Positions 33,110-42,466 of a stretch of 64,000 nucleotides of DNA are shown one piece after another. A program made the position numbers and the translations under genes. The notes under the pieces were generated by a model. The model ran no database searches and was not told the origin of the DNA. It was given only the letters and a program-made list of their open reading frames with translations. The stretch's first letter is position 1, and the number at the start of each line of letters is the position of its first letter. Source of the stretch: GCA-2693325 sp036343635 (GTDB lineage Bacteria > Latescibacterota > UBA2968 > UBA8231); contig JAYYVF010000085.1 in NCBI GenBank assembly GCA_036343635.1, positions 1 to 64,000 on the forward strand, read 5' to 3'.

Positions 33110-34129
33110 ATGTGCAATATATTCCACCCCAAAATAGCTATGTCTAAATCAGTCACTTATTTATCGTTTTTTATAATTGTCTCCTGCTGCGTAGGATTTT
33201 CGATTTATTTAGGAAACAGACCGACTGGACAAGCTATAAGTGCCCCCTTCACAATTAAGCCTGGTACAAGTGCCCAAGAGATAGGCAAAAATCTTGAGTC
33301 TCGTGGAATAATTAGAAGTGAGTACATTTTTTCTTGGGCTGTTCGTTTGCTCAATCAATCAAAGTCATTGAAAGCAGGAAAATATCAGTTAAATGGATTA
33401 CAATCCACTATATCTATTATCAGCCAGCTACAACAAGCTCCCATAGTAATTAATAGAGCTACTGTCCCCGAAGGATTGACAATCTTAGAAACAGGAAGAA
33501 TTTTGGAAAAACAAGGGATAGTTGATGCAAAAAAATTCGCCCAGCTTGCCACTGATCCCGTATTTACAAAATCTCATGGAATACCCTCATCAACCTTAGA
33601 AGGATATTTGTTCCCGGAGACCTACCATTTTTCTCCTGCTGACGGTGAGAAACAAGTAATAACCAGAATGGTAAATCAATTCAACAAAGTTTTTACGGAT
33701 TCATTACAAAAATTACTTAAGCATGTAAATCTAACACGTCACGAACTTGTTACTTTAGCATCGATTGTAGAATTAGAGGCTACAAAAGAAAATGAATTGT
33801 CCACGATCGCAGGTGTATTCTTGCGGCGCCTATCTCTAAATCGTCGCCTTGAATCATGTGCGACGGTTGAATTTGCTCTGGGCCGACACAAAAAGCAATT
33901 AACGAATCGGGATTTACAAGTCGAATCACCATACAACACTTATCGAAATTTAGGGCTACCACCTGGCCCGATAGGGAATCCGGGCAAATCGGCACTCTGG
34001 TCCTCTCTTAATCCTGAAGCTACAGACTTCCTATATTTTGTCGCTAAAGGTGATGGATCTCATGTTTTTAGTAGAACGAATCGAGAACACGAACAGGCTA
34101 AACGGAAAATACGTTTGTCAAGACAATAA
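33110..34129 (+). CDS. mltG: Endolytic murein transglycosylase MltG (YceG-like)
   Basis: This 339-residue protein has an N-terminal membrane anchor (about 13-35) and a LysM-like start (FTIKPGTSAQEIGKNLESRGII). The YceG/MltG catalytic domain holds the active-site glutamate in LASIVELEA, followed by LRRLSLNRRLESCATVEFALG, SPYNTYRNLGLPPGPIGNPG and DFLYFVAKGDGSHVFSRTNREH. It cleaves nascent glycan strands in the periplasm and sets strand length. ATG at 33110 or 33140 are both possible; the second begins at the hydrophobic anchor. It follows the ARPP-1-like gene by 30 bases. Confidence 0.95.
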   Translation: MCNIFHPKIAMSKSVTYLSFFIIVSCCVGFSIYLGNRPTGQAISAPFTIKPGTSAQEIGKNLESRGIIRSEYIFSWAVRLLNQSKSLKAGKYQLNGLQSTISIISQLQQAPIVINRATVPEGLTILETGRILEKQGIVDAKKFAQLATDPVFTKSHGIPSSTLEGYLFPETYHFSPADGEKQVITRMVNQFNKVFTDSLQKLLKHVNLTRHELVTLASIVELEATKENELSTIAGVFLRRLSLNRRLESCATVEFALGRHKKQLTNRDLQVESPYNTYRNLGLPPGPIGNPGKSALWSSLNPEATDFLYFVAKGDGSHVFSRTNREHEQAKRKIRLSRQ

Positions 34130-34135
34130 ACCATC

Positions 34136-34164
34136 TTGACGCACAACCATCAAGCTACTTTTAT
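34136..34164 (+). promoter_or_regulatory. Possible pcrA promoter
   Basis: TTGACG (34136-34141) and TTTTAT (34159-34164) are 17 bases apart, right after the mltG stop. The -35 is good and the -10 is fair, so an internal promoter before the helicase gene is plausible. Confidence 0.4.
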
Positions 34165-34222
34165 ATCAGCATATCTCTGGCTATGCTATTATCATAAAAA
34201 TACTCTAAAGTAAGGTTGCTCA

Positions 34223-36505
34223 ATGTCGTTGCTCTCCCAATTAAACCCTTCTCAACGTGATGCGGTTGAAACTACGGACGGACCTTTACTAATTCTGGCT
34301 GGAGCCGGTTCAGGCAAAACGAGAGTACTTACTTATAGAATTGCATATCTCATAAATCAGTTAGGTGTTGCCCCATGGAATATCCTAGCAGTTACATTCA
34401 CAAACAAAGCAGCTGGTGAACTAAAGGATAGAACCGACCAACTAGTCGGATCTAAATCGAAAGATATTTGGACTGGAACATTCCATTCAATCTGTGCTAG
34501 AATTTTACGTTATGAAGCCGATAATTTTGGTTTGGATCGCAATTTTACAATCTACGACGAAACCGATCGACGGTCCGCGATGCGAAGAATCTTTGAAATA
34601 CACAATATCAATTTGGAAGAGATTACTCCACGTTCAGTTATTAGCCAAATAAGCAAAGCAAAGAATTCTATGCTATCTCCAACATCTTTTGCATCAGATG
34701 GAGAAGATACTCCTTCCCGTAAGCTGATCTCAGAATTGTATACTTCTTATCAAGCTGACTTGCATCGAAATAATGCTCTCGACTTTGATGATCTATTAAT
34801 AGAAACTGTTCGACGTTTTGATGCAAACCCCTCCGTAATGTCATCGTATCAGAATCGTTTTCTTTATACTCACGTTGATGAGTACCAGGATACGAATCGA
34901 CCTCAGTATATGCTATGTCGCCAATGGAGCGGCAACAATCGAAACCTCTGTGTTGTTGGTGATGACGACCAATCTATTTATAAATTCCGTGGTGCTGAAC
35001 TTAGGAACATACTCGATTTTGAACAAGATTATGCAGACGCAAAAATCATACGATTAGAGCAAAATTACCGCTCCACTGGACGAATTTTACGCGCCGCTAA
35101 TGAGGTGATTTCTCGTAATAAAAATCGTAAAGGAAAAACCCTTTGGACTAAAGGTAATAATGGCGATCTCATCGACGTCGTCGAATGTGACTCGGATCGT
35201 CGAGAAGCTAAATATATCGTCCGAACCATGCGTCAGCAGATTAGTAGCAGTAAGTACACCTCGGGACAAATGGCTGTACTTTATCGTACCAACGCACAAT
35301 CTCGGCCGCTTGAAGAAGAGCTTCAGAAGTCCGGCATACCTTACACGATAGTTGGAGGCACCCGTTTTTACGAGCGACGTGAAATTAAAGATATTCTATC
35401 ATTTATGCGCTTACTAATGAACCCCGCAGATGACATTGGTTTAATGCGAATAATAAATACGCCGCGTCGAGGTATTGGACAAACGTCAATAAACCATTTG
35501 CAACGATATGCTCGTGCAAATAATCTCAACCTTTTTGAAACCTTAAATAACTTGGAAAACATAAATGGTTTGAATTCAAGAAGTGTAAATAATTTAAAAA
35601 AATTTCACGAGATCATGATTTTTCTTCAGAAATCAAAAAACGAGGTGCCACTCCCGAAATTAGGGAGGCTGGTTTTCGAACGTAGCGGGTATGAAGTAAT
35701 GCTAAAAGAAGACCGAAGCCAAGAGGCCGAAAGTCGTGTTGAAAATGTAGAACAATTAATTGCATTTATGGGCGAACACGAGGAGACTAATCCAGAAGCC
35801 AACCTTTTAACCTTTCTTGAAGAAGTAGCACTGATGTCACCCGAAGATGATACAAGTAATACTAATAATACTATTACACTCATGACAGTACATAGTGCAA
35901 AAGGCCTCGAATACCCTATGATTTTTGTTACCGGTCTCGAAGAGAATTTGTTTCCGACTGCCCGTGCGGTCGAAGAAAGCCATGAAAATACAGAATCGAT
36001 TGAGGAAGAGCGTCGCTTATTTTACGTTGGAATCACCAGGGCCTGTGATCGATTAGTGCTTACTCATGCCAATCAAAGATATGCTTATGGCAATCTTATT
36101 GACTGTATTCCTTCTAGGTTTTTGAAGGAAATCCCAGAAGAATTAGTTTCTTTACATCAAGAATTATCCGAAATAAATCCAAAAAGCAGGCAATCTCGTC
36201 AAAACCGGTTTGAAAATAAGCAACAAACATACTTCCAGAGACCTGGAAAAATAACTCGAAAAAAGACGAATATAAGTACAAAAGGCGTACATTACGAGTG
36301 GGATGAAGGTAGTCAAGTTAGTTTTGGCGATATAATTGACCAAGACGATTTTTTAGCCGTGGGTCAATGGGTACGACATGCAAACTGGGGCCGTGGACAA
36401 ATTGTCGCCCGCGAGGGTACTGGAGACAAAATGAAAGTATCTGTACAATTTGGTCCCCATATTAAAAAAATCGCTGTAGCCTTCGCTCAATTAGAACCAG
36501 GATAA
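34223..36505 (+). CDS. pcrA: UvrD/PcrA-family 3'-5' DNA helicase
   Basis: This 760-residue SF1A helicase contains LNPSQRDAVE with the Q motif, Walker A G27AGSGKT33, motif Ia FTNKAAGELKDR, motif II YTHVDEYQDTN, motif III VGDDDQSIYKFRGA, motif IV EQNYRST, motif V TVHSAKGLEYPMIFVTGLEE and motif VI EERRLFYVGITRA. The C-terminus ends with the PcrA/UvrD tail HANWGRGQIVAREG ... VAFAQLEPG, which contacts RNA polymerase in PcrA. It unwinds DNA in excision repair and replication conflict. All motifs are intact. The next gene starts three bases after its stop. Confidence 0.96.
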   Translation: MSLLSQLNPSQRDAVETTDGPLLILAGAGSGKTRVLTYRIAYLINQLGVAPWNILAVTFTNKAAGELKDRTDQLVGSKSKDIWTGTFHSICARILRYEADNFGLDRNFTIYDETDRRSAMRRIFEIHNINLEEITPRSVISQISKAKNSMLSPTSFASDGEDTPSRKLISELYTSYQADLHRNNALDFDDLLIETVRRFDANPSVMSSYQNRFLYTHVDEYQDTNRPQYMLCRQWSGNNRNLCVVGDDDQSIYKFRGAELRNILDFEQDYADAKIIRLEQNYRSTGRILRAANEVISRNKNRKGKTLWTKGNNGDLIDVVECDSDRREAKYIVRTMRQQISSSKYTSGQMAVLYRTNAQSRPLEEELQKSGIPYTIVGGTRFYERREIKDILSFMRLLMNPADDIGLMRIINTPRRGIGQTSINHLQRYARANNLNLFETLNNLENINGLNSRSVNNLKKFHEIMIFLQKSKNEVPLPKLGRLVFERSGYEVMLKEDRSQEAESRVENVEQLIAFMGEHEETNPEANLLTFLEEVALMSPEDDTSNTNNTITLMTVHSAKGLEYPMIFVTGLEENLFPTARAVEESHENTESIEEERRLFYVGITRACDRLVLTHANQRYAYGNLIDCIPSRFLKEIPEELVSLHQELSEINPKSRQSRQNRFENKQQTYFQRPGKITRKKTNISTKGVHYEWDEGSQVSFGDIIDQDDFLAVGQWVRHANWGRGQIVAREGTGDKMKVSVQFGPHIKKIAVAFAQLEPG

Positions 36506-36507
36506 GA

Positions 36508-37272
36508 ATGCCAAATTCTTTCCCTAATGTTAAATCAGCCGTTATTCTCGCAGCTGGAAGAGGCAAACGCCTAGGCTCGCACACCGATAAGTTGCCTAAG
36601 CCTATGCTCCCATTGCTCGGGAAACCAATGTTGGATTATACACTTTCCAACCTGGCTGCGGTTGGTATAAACAGAGTGCTTCTCATTGTAGGTTATCTCA
36701 GTGAGCATATCCGTTCGGAATATGCTGACGGTTCAAAATATGCTTTAACAATTTCGTTTGCTGAACAAACAACACCCGATGGAACTGGTGCCGCTGCTCT
36801 ACTTTCTCGCGACTTCGTAGAAGAAGAGCCATTTTTCCTTGGTTGGGGAGACTCATTAGCTACTATAAATGAATTTGAAAATTTGTTTAAAACATTCGAA
36901 CGAATACAACCAGAAGCTCTTATGATGCTAAATCACGTAAAAAACACGCAACACGGCGCAGCCGTTGATATTCAAAATGGAAAAATCATCTCAATCATTG
37001 AAAAACCAGAAAAACCGAAACCTGGCTGGAATCAGGCCGGAATGGCTATATACAAACCATCTATATTTACATATTTAGAACAGCTGTCAACTTCGATAAG
37101 AGGTGAGATAGAATTTACTGATGCCATTAAAGGTTTAATAAATTCAGGTGCGATGGTCATGGGAATTCCAATGGAAACGAAACGCCTCCACATATCAACA
37201 GCGGGAGACATTCGTCGTACAGAAAAAGTTATCGAAGGTGATATGCGTTACAGATGCAATATTGCAGAATAA
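36508..37272 (+). CDS. Sugar-1-phosphate nucleotidyltransferase
   Basis: This 254-residue protein begins VKSAVILAAGRGKRLGSHT DKLPKPMLPLLGKPMLDY, the GxGxRL and pyrophosphorylase signatures of NTP_transferase enzymes. It has the DxD-like GWGDSL metal site and a later IIEKPEKP block that contacts the sugar. It would make an NDP-sugar (dTDP-, UDP- or ADP-glucose, mannose or similar) from NTP and sugar-1-phosphate. No left-handed beta-helix C-terminal domain is present, so it is the simple short form. The sugar identity is not decided; a match to the glycosyltransferases at 13-16 kb is only suggestive. Confidence 0.85.
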   Translation: MPNSFPNVKSAVILAAGRGKRLGSHTDKLPKPMLPLLGKPMLDYTLSNLAAVGINRVLLIVGYLSEHIRSEYADGSKYALTISFAEQTTPDGTGAAALLSRDFVEEEPFFLGWGDSLATINEFENLFKTFERIQPEALMMLNHVKNTQHGAAVDIQNGKIISIIEKPEKPKPGWNQAGMAIYKPSIFTYLEQLSTSIRGEIEFTDAIKGLINSGAMVMGIPMETKRLHISTAGDIRRTEKVIEGDMRYRCNIAE

Positions 37273-37331
37273 GCTTGTCATTGTTACTTTTTTAATAAAC
37301 ATCCTACAATAAATCAGGGAAATCTCCTCAG

Positions 37332-38666
37332 TTGAAGACACTTCCAAATTCTATCGAAAATCCTGTAAAAGTAGCACTGAAAAATGTCGGCTGTAAACTT
37401 AATGCCTACGAAGTTGAAGCGCTAAGTCGAGTTTTTCATACTAAAGGCTACCAGATTGTACCGTTCAATTCTGATGCAGATGTTTATGTGGTTAATACGT
37501 GCACCGTAACAGGATCTGGTGATTCCGATTCAAGGAAAGCTGTTAGGAAAGCTAGACGCAATAACCCAGATGCCACCGTCGTCGCTACAGGATGTTACGC
37601 CCAACGATGTCCAGATGAACTTGATGAGGCTGGGGCCGACTTAATTCTTGGCAACGATCGAAAAAATGAATTGGTTGATCGGGTGGAGTTCCTCCGAAAC
37701 GGATCTTTACCACTCGCGCAATCTACAGATAGCCAAGTTCGAAAAGAACACTTTTTGAGTATAAACGGTCGCGTTGAAGGTGGTCGAACGAGGGGAATGT
37801 TACAGGTTCAGGATGGGTGTGACGAACATTGTACTTATTGTATCATTCCAAACGTAAGAGGGAAAAGCGTCAGTCGTCCCAAGAATGAAATTATAGAACA
37901 AGCAAGAAAAATGGTGGATGCTGGTTATAAGGAACTAGCATTAACCGGCATCCACACCGGAAGCTATGGATATGAGTTAGACGATAAATCGGCTTTAGTG
38001 AGCCTCCTTGAAGACTTGGAGACAATACCAGATTTGTTGAGAATTCGTCTTAATTCTATCGAGCCGGCCTATATAAGTGACGAACTAATTGATTACGCTT
38101 CCCAATCAAGTATTTTCTGTCGTCATTTCCATATCCCTCTTCAAAGCGGCTCAAACATTACTTTAAAAAAAATGGGGAGGCATTATTCACGTCATCATTA
38201 TGCAAATCGCGTAGAAAAGATAACCAGTTCCATTCCAGACTGTGGCATAGGAGCAGATGTGATGGTTGGTTTCCCTGGAGAAAGTGAAAACGATTTTTTA
38301 GAAACTTTCAATTTGATCCGTGACCTTCCCATGACGTACCTTCATGTTTTCCCTTTTTCAAAAAGGGATGGAACTGCAGCTGTAAAAATCAGAAACCATT
38401 GTTCAGGCGAGATTAAGAAAGACCGTAGCAAACGTTTAATCGAACTTGGGAAAATAAAACGTAGAAAATTTAACACTCGCCACATTGGCTCTGTCATAAA
38501 TCCATTAGTTGAAGACAAGGAAACTCAAAACAGTAAAATACATGTAGGCGTGACCGATAATTACATAAAGGCAATTATTTCAGGATCTGCAGAAGCCGGC
38601 GAAATTGTTTCCATCAAAGTTGAAAAAGTTCGCGAGGAAGTTGTCTACGGGACCGTGGTAAGATGA
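37332..38666 (+). CDS. mtaB: tRNA t6A37 methylthiotransferase MtaB
   Basis: This 444-residue radical SAM methylthiotransferase has UPF0004-domain cysteines Cys21, Cys57 and Cys88 (NVGCKLNAYE, NTCTVTG, TGCYAQ), the radical SAM set C163DEHC167TYC170IIPNVRGK, and a C-terminal TRAM domain. The GCKLNxYE opening and TCTVTGSGD mark MtaB rather than MiaB or RimO. It converts t6A to ms2t6A at position 37 of tRNAs reading ANN codons. The start is TTG at 37332, since no upstream ATG precedes the conserved part. It overlaps miaB by 4 bases. Confidence 0.92.
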   Translation: MKTLPNSIENPVKVALKNVGCKLNAYEVEALSRVFHTKGYQIVPFNSDADVYVVNTCTVTGSGDSDSRKAVRKARRNNPDATVVATGCYAQRCPDELDEAGADLILGNDRKNELVDRVEFLRNGSLPLAQSTDSQVRKEHFLSINGRVEGGRTRGMLQVQDGCDEHCTYCIIPNVRGKSVSRPKNEIIEQARKMVDAGYKELALTGIHTGSYGYELDDKSALVSLLEDLETIPDLLRIRLNSIEPAYISDELIDYASQSSIFCRHFHIPLQSGSNITLKKMGRHYSRHHYANRVEKITSSIPDCGIGADVMVGFPGESENDFLETFNLIRDLPMTYLHVFPFSKRDGTAAVKIRNHCSGEIKKDRSKRLIELGKIKRRKFNTRHIGSVINPLVEDKETQNSKIHVGVTDNYIKAIISGSAEAGEIVSIKVEKVREEVVYGTVVR

Positions 38667-40048
38667 CACTTGAATTATTACCAGTAGTAGAAAACGTAGA
38701 CCCTCAAGTCTTAGAGTCAAGCCATGGACCTCAGAACCATAATCGAAGTGTCTATATTGAGACATACGGTTGCCAAATGAACGTAGCCGATAGCGAGCTA
38801 GTAGGAAGTATACTGAATGACGCTGGCTTCCTAATCTCAGACCGCGCCGAGAGCGCTGATATCATACTTCTTAATACCTGCGCAGTACGAGAACATGCTG
38901 AAGAGCGTGTCATTGGTCGCGTATCCCAATTAAACGCCCTAAGGGCTCAAAGGCCCAACCTAACAATCGGAATTCTGGGTTGTATGGCTCAACATCTAAG
39001 CGAAACATTAACTGAACGAGCACCGTTTGTAGATATTGCTATGGGGCCTGATTCCTACAGACGTCTACCGGATCTTTTGGCTCAAAGCAGTGATGATGCG
39101 CTACTAGACGTTCGCCTTAACAAATCAGAAAATTATATAGGCCTTACTCCTATTCGACGCGAAGGGACAAATGCTTGGGTAACCATTATTCGTGGATGTG
39201 ACAAATTTTGTACATTTTGCATTGTACCATATGTACGGGGGCGAGAGCGCAGCATTGACCCAACAGATATAGTAAGCCAAATAGAATTGGTTGTATCCGA
39301 AGGATATAAGGAAGTAACGTTGTTGGGGCAAACCGTAAACTCCTACAAACATATGAACGTGGGCTTCGCACAACTTTTACGTGAAATAGCCAAAATAAAT
39401 GGACTAGAACGTCTCCGTTTCACATCACCTTATCCAGTAGATTTTAGTGACGATGTCATAATGGCTATGAGTGAATTAAATTGTGTATGCCCATCAATTC
39501 ACCTTCCCGTTCAGAGCGGATCCGAAGCACAATTGCGCTCGATGCGGCGAGGCTATACTGTAGATGATTTTCGTAGATTAGTAGATAAACTTCGAAACAA
39601 AATTCCAGATATAGCCATTAGCACAGACATCATAACAGGGTTCTGCGGAGAAACGGAAAAAGACTTCCGTGAGACCTGTAAATTAATGGAAGAAATACAA
39701 TTTGACTTTGCCTTCATGTTTAAATATTCCGCGCGCGAAGGAACGTTTGCCTTTAAAAAAATGTCCGATGATGTGACTGAGGAAATAAAAAGTCAAAGAT
39801 TACAGCATATAATCAGATTACAAGAACAGATTTCACTTGAAATCAATAAAAAGTTCGTAGGAAATTCATATCCTATTCTGATTGAAGGAAAATCAAAGCG
39901 CAAAGGGAAAGACGGAAAAGAAAGATGTTTTGGGAAAACCCCTCACAACAAGACTACCGTTATTCCCGAATTTGTTCCTGCAAATACCATAGTTAATATC
40001 ACAGTGGATCGATGCACATCGCACACGCTCTATGGTCGTTTAAATTAA
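38663..40048 (+). CDS. miaB: tRNA i6A37 methylthiotransferase MiaB
   Basis: This 461-residue protein has the MiaB opening YIETYGC37QMNVADSE, Cys73 in LLNTCAVREHAEERV, Cys107 in LGCMAQ, the radical SAM motif C179DKFC183TFC186IVPYVRGRERS and a C-terminal TRAM domain. It makes ms2i6A in tRNAs reading U-starting codons. The GTAAGATGAC junction (ATG within the mtaB stop region) gives a 4-base overlap, so both tRNA-37 thiomethylases are co-translated. The 202-base gap after it (40049-40250) contains no gene and only AT-rich, T-run-containing sequence. Confidence 0.95.
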   Translation: MTLELLPVVENVDPQVLESSHGPQNHNRSVYIETYGCQMNVADSELVGSILNDAGFLISDRAESADIILLNTCAVREHAEERVIGRVSQLNALRAQRPNLTIGILGCMAQHLSETLTERAPFVDIAMGPDSYRRLPDLLAQSSDDALLDVRLNKSENYIGLTPIRREGTNAWVTIIRGCDKFCTFCIVPYVRGRERSIDPTDIVSQIELVVSEGYKEVTLLGQTVNSYKHMNVGFAQLLREIAKINGLERLRFTSPYPVDFSDDVIMAMSELNCVCPSIHLPVQSGSEAQLRSMRRGYTVDDFRRLVDKLRNKIPDIAISTDIITGFCGETEKDFRETCKLMEEIQFDFAFMFKYSAREGTFAFKKMSDDVTEEIKSQRLQHIIRLQEQISLEINKKFVGNSYPILIEGKSKRKGKDGKERCFGKTPHNKTTVIPEFVPANTIVNITVDRCTSHTLYGRLN

Positions 40049-40250
40049 AAGTATATTACTTACTGGATTTCTCCGTTTTAAAATATATTACTCCTGGGAA
40101 AAACAGACTCTTACATAAACTCGACGCAAAATGATAGAGCTTTAAAAGCTTTTATAGGCTCATGTATACTTAGGTCGAATAAAACCCCAATTTTTGGTTT
40201 TGTCCGATTTGGATTCAAAAAAAAACCGAACATGTCAAATGGTAAAAGGT

Positions 40251-42425
40251 CTAATCAGACCACGTCAGAAGCCGCTGGGTTGTCAATTCCCCTCCCTCCT
40301 CTATAGTATAACTTTTTTTTGTTGCGACATCATCAAACTGCTGGACAATGCCTGAAGGCCATTCAACACGTAAATGGCCTATCCTCTCAACTAATCCTAC
40401 TCCAATTTCACGACGATATGGGTTCCCCCCAAAACTTGCACCAAGACTAACCCGAGAATATATCTGACGATCACCCAAGTCAATTATTATCCGTGCACCA
40501 ACTCCCATGCGATTGCTTTGAACTCCTCGCAAATTTAATTTTATCCAATTAAATTCATTTCCGGGATTTTCAAACAACACATTTGCTGCGCGATCCCCGG
40601 AATAAGCGCCCCCCATAACGGCGTAAACATCTTGATCTCCATCATTGTCAAAATCAGCAAATGCCACACCGTGCCCTTTTTGAAGATGTCCGAATCCACC
40701 AGAAGTTGTTACTTCATAGAAAATGCCGGACACATTCTTAAATATTCGATTTGGTATTAACAAACGAAAATCTGGGTCACCCGTCCCCACATAAAAATCA
40801 AGAGACCCATCGTTATCTAAGTCACCAAAATTGCACCCCATCGCATATAAAATTCGATCCAGACCAATATCTACTGTTATATTTTGAAATGTTCCATCCC
40901 CATTGTTTCGAAACAACCTAGGGGTTTCTGCGCTATGAGGGATACTTAAAAATTCAGCCGCGATATCACCGATATCAGCACGATAACCAGCCACAAAAAT
41001 ATCCTCAAGACCGTCATTATCATAATCCCAAAACCACGTCGGGAAACTGTAGTATGGTTCGGTGACACCAGCTTTCTCCGCCATGTCTATAAAATGCGGT
41101 ATACCTGCAGAATCAATCCCTTGATTCTGAAATAAAAGATTGGACCCACGTAATATTGAGACATATATATCCATAAGGCCGTCGTTATTATAATCACCCC
41201 AGGTGACCCCTTTTACAAAACCTTGAACTGCAACACCGGCGGCTAAAGCCTCATTAACAAACTTCCCATTGCCCTGATTTATATAAAGCTCGCAAGCATG
41301 TTCAGAATTTTTACCTGACTGATCACCTACAAACGCAGTGGGCCGAGCTCCAATCGATTCATTACCGATAAAAACATCAAGATGCCCGTCATTGTTGAAG
41401 TCTGCCCAACAAGCTGTTTGAGTTGGATGTAAACTTAGGAGCCCAGCTTGTTCAGTCACATCAACAAATCTACCACCCCCTAAATTTTTCAGTAACGAAT
41501 TAGGATGTCTACCCTGTTCACCAAACCATCCCCCCCTTAATACAAAAAGATCTATATTACCATCATTATTATAATCTACATGCCGAAGATTTAAACCACC
41601 TACAATACCTAACAGGCCAGCGAGCTCTGATTCTTCAATAAAGCCAGCGTTCCCCGCATTTCGAAAGTAATGAATTGGGCCATCCAATGCCCAAGAAGTC
41701 GTAACAATATCAAGAAGCCCATCATTATTGAAATCATCTACAGCAACTCCTCCGGCTAAGCCCATTACATCTACACCAAGAAACGCAGCGCGATCTTTGA
41801 AACGTGGAATTATGTGATTGTTTAAAAAAAGATGTTGAGGGATCAATGCCTCTTCGGGGACCCCCTCAGGATACTGACCTGAAACCATACAAGCGATATT
41901 TAACAACCATCGCAAAGATAAATTATCAGGGGCATCTTTGAATAATGCTGTGTATAAACTCACAGCATTACGAGCTCCATCTCCAATAAAATGAATACCA
42001 CCCCCATTTATTGGAAACAAACAGGATTCACTATTGTGGTTTTCCACACAATTCTGCTGTTCGCCCAACCTAAGATAAGAAAGCGCTAAATATTCTTTAA
42101 GGGTTGGTCGAGTTTTTATCCCATATTTAGGAGCACGAATAATCGATTCTTCAAAAAGCCGTATAGCTTCATCATTATAACCAGATTGAAGGAGCTCTTT
42201 CGCTAAACGAATTCGAAAACTAATCTGAGATACTGGATCTCTTGGCTCCGATTCTGCCTTATAAACAGCAACCCTTCTATCACTTAAGTATGTATTATTT
42301 AATGGATCAGTTGTCCTCGCTATTTCTTGAAGTCTCGCAACCATAACTGCACTTTGCGATGGAGATGGATCATTACAACCACTTACGGAGATAATTTGAA
42401 ATAGAAATAACGCTATGGCCCACAT
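40251..42425 (-). CDS. FG-GAP/VCBS-repeat lipoprotein with ASPIC/UnbV tail and N-terminal TPR-like region
   Basis: The ATG at 42425 gives a 724-residue lipoprotein (signal MWAIALFLFQIISVSGC17); a TTG at 42455 is the longer form. Residues about 50-200 are helical and TPR-like (AKELLQSGYNDEAIRLFEESI). From about 215 to 630 come FG-GAP repeats with Ca2+-binding D-x-D/N-x-D-G-x-x-D loops (DFNNDGLLDIV, DYNNDGNIDLF, DYDNDGLEDIF, DFDNDGDQDVY), predicted to form a beta-propeller. The last about 70 residues are the ASPIC/UnbV domain (RREIGVGLVERIGHLRVEWPSG). It is a CRTAC1-like surface or periplasmic protein, downstream of a TPR membrane protein with 41 bases between. Confidence 0.85.
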   Translation of the reverse strand: MWAIALFLFQIISVSGCNDPSPSQSAVMVARLQEIARTTDPLNNTYLSDRRVAVYKAESEPRDPVSQISFRIRLAKELLQSGYNDEAIRLFEESIIRAPKYGIKTRPTLKEYLALSYLRLGEQQNCVENHNSESCLFPINGGGIHFIGDGARNAVSLYTALFKDAPDNLSLRWLLNIACMVSGQYPEGVPEEALIPQHLFLNNHIIPRFKDRAAFLGVDVMGLAGGVAVDDFNNDGLLDIVTTSWALDGPIHYFRNAGNAGFIEESELAGLLGIVGGLNLRHVDYNNDGNIDLFVLRGGWFGEQGRHPNSLLKNLGGGRFVDVTEQAGLLSLHPTQTACWADFNNDGHLDVFIGNESIGARPTAFVGDQSGKNSEHACELYINQGNGKFVNEALAAGVAVQGFVKGVTWGDYNNDGLMDIYVSILRGSNLLFQNQGIDSAGIPHFIDMAEKAGVTEPYYSFPTWFWDYDNDGLEDIFVAGYRADIGDIAAEFLSIPHSAETPRLFRNNGDGTFQNITVDIGLDRILYAMGCNFGDLDNDGSLDFYVGTGDPDFRLLIPNRIFKNVSGIFYEVTTSGGFGHLQKGHGVAFADFDNDGDQDVYAVMGGAYSGDRAANVLFENPGNEFNWIKLNLRGVQSNRMGVGARIIIDLGDRQIYSRVSLGASFGGNPYRREIGVGLVERIGHLRVEWPSGIVQQFDDVATKKSYTIEEGGELTTQRLLTWSD

Positions 42426-42466
42426 TTGCCCATTATACCTTGTGATTTTTTCCAAATTTGTATTAT

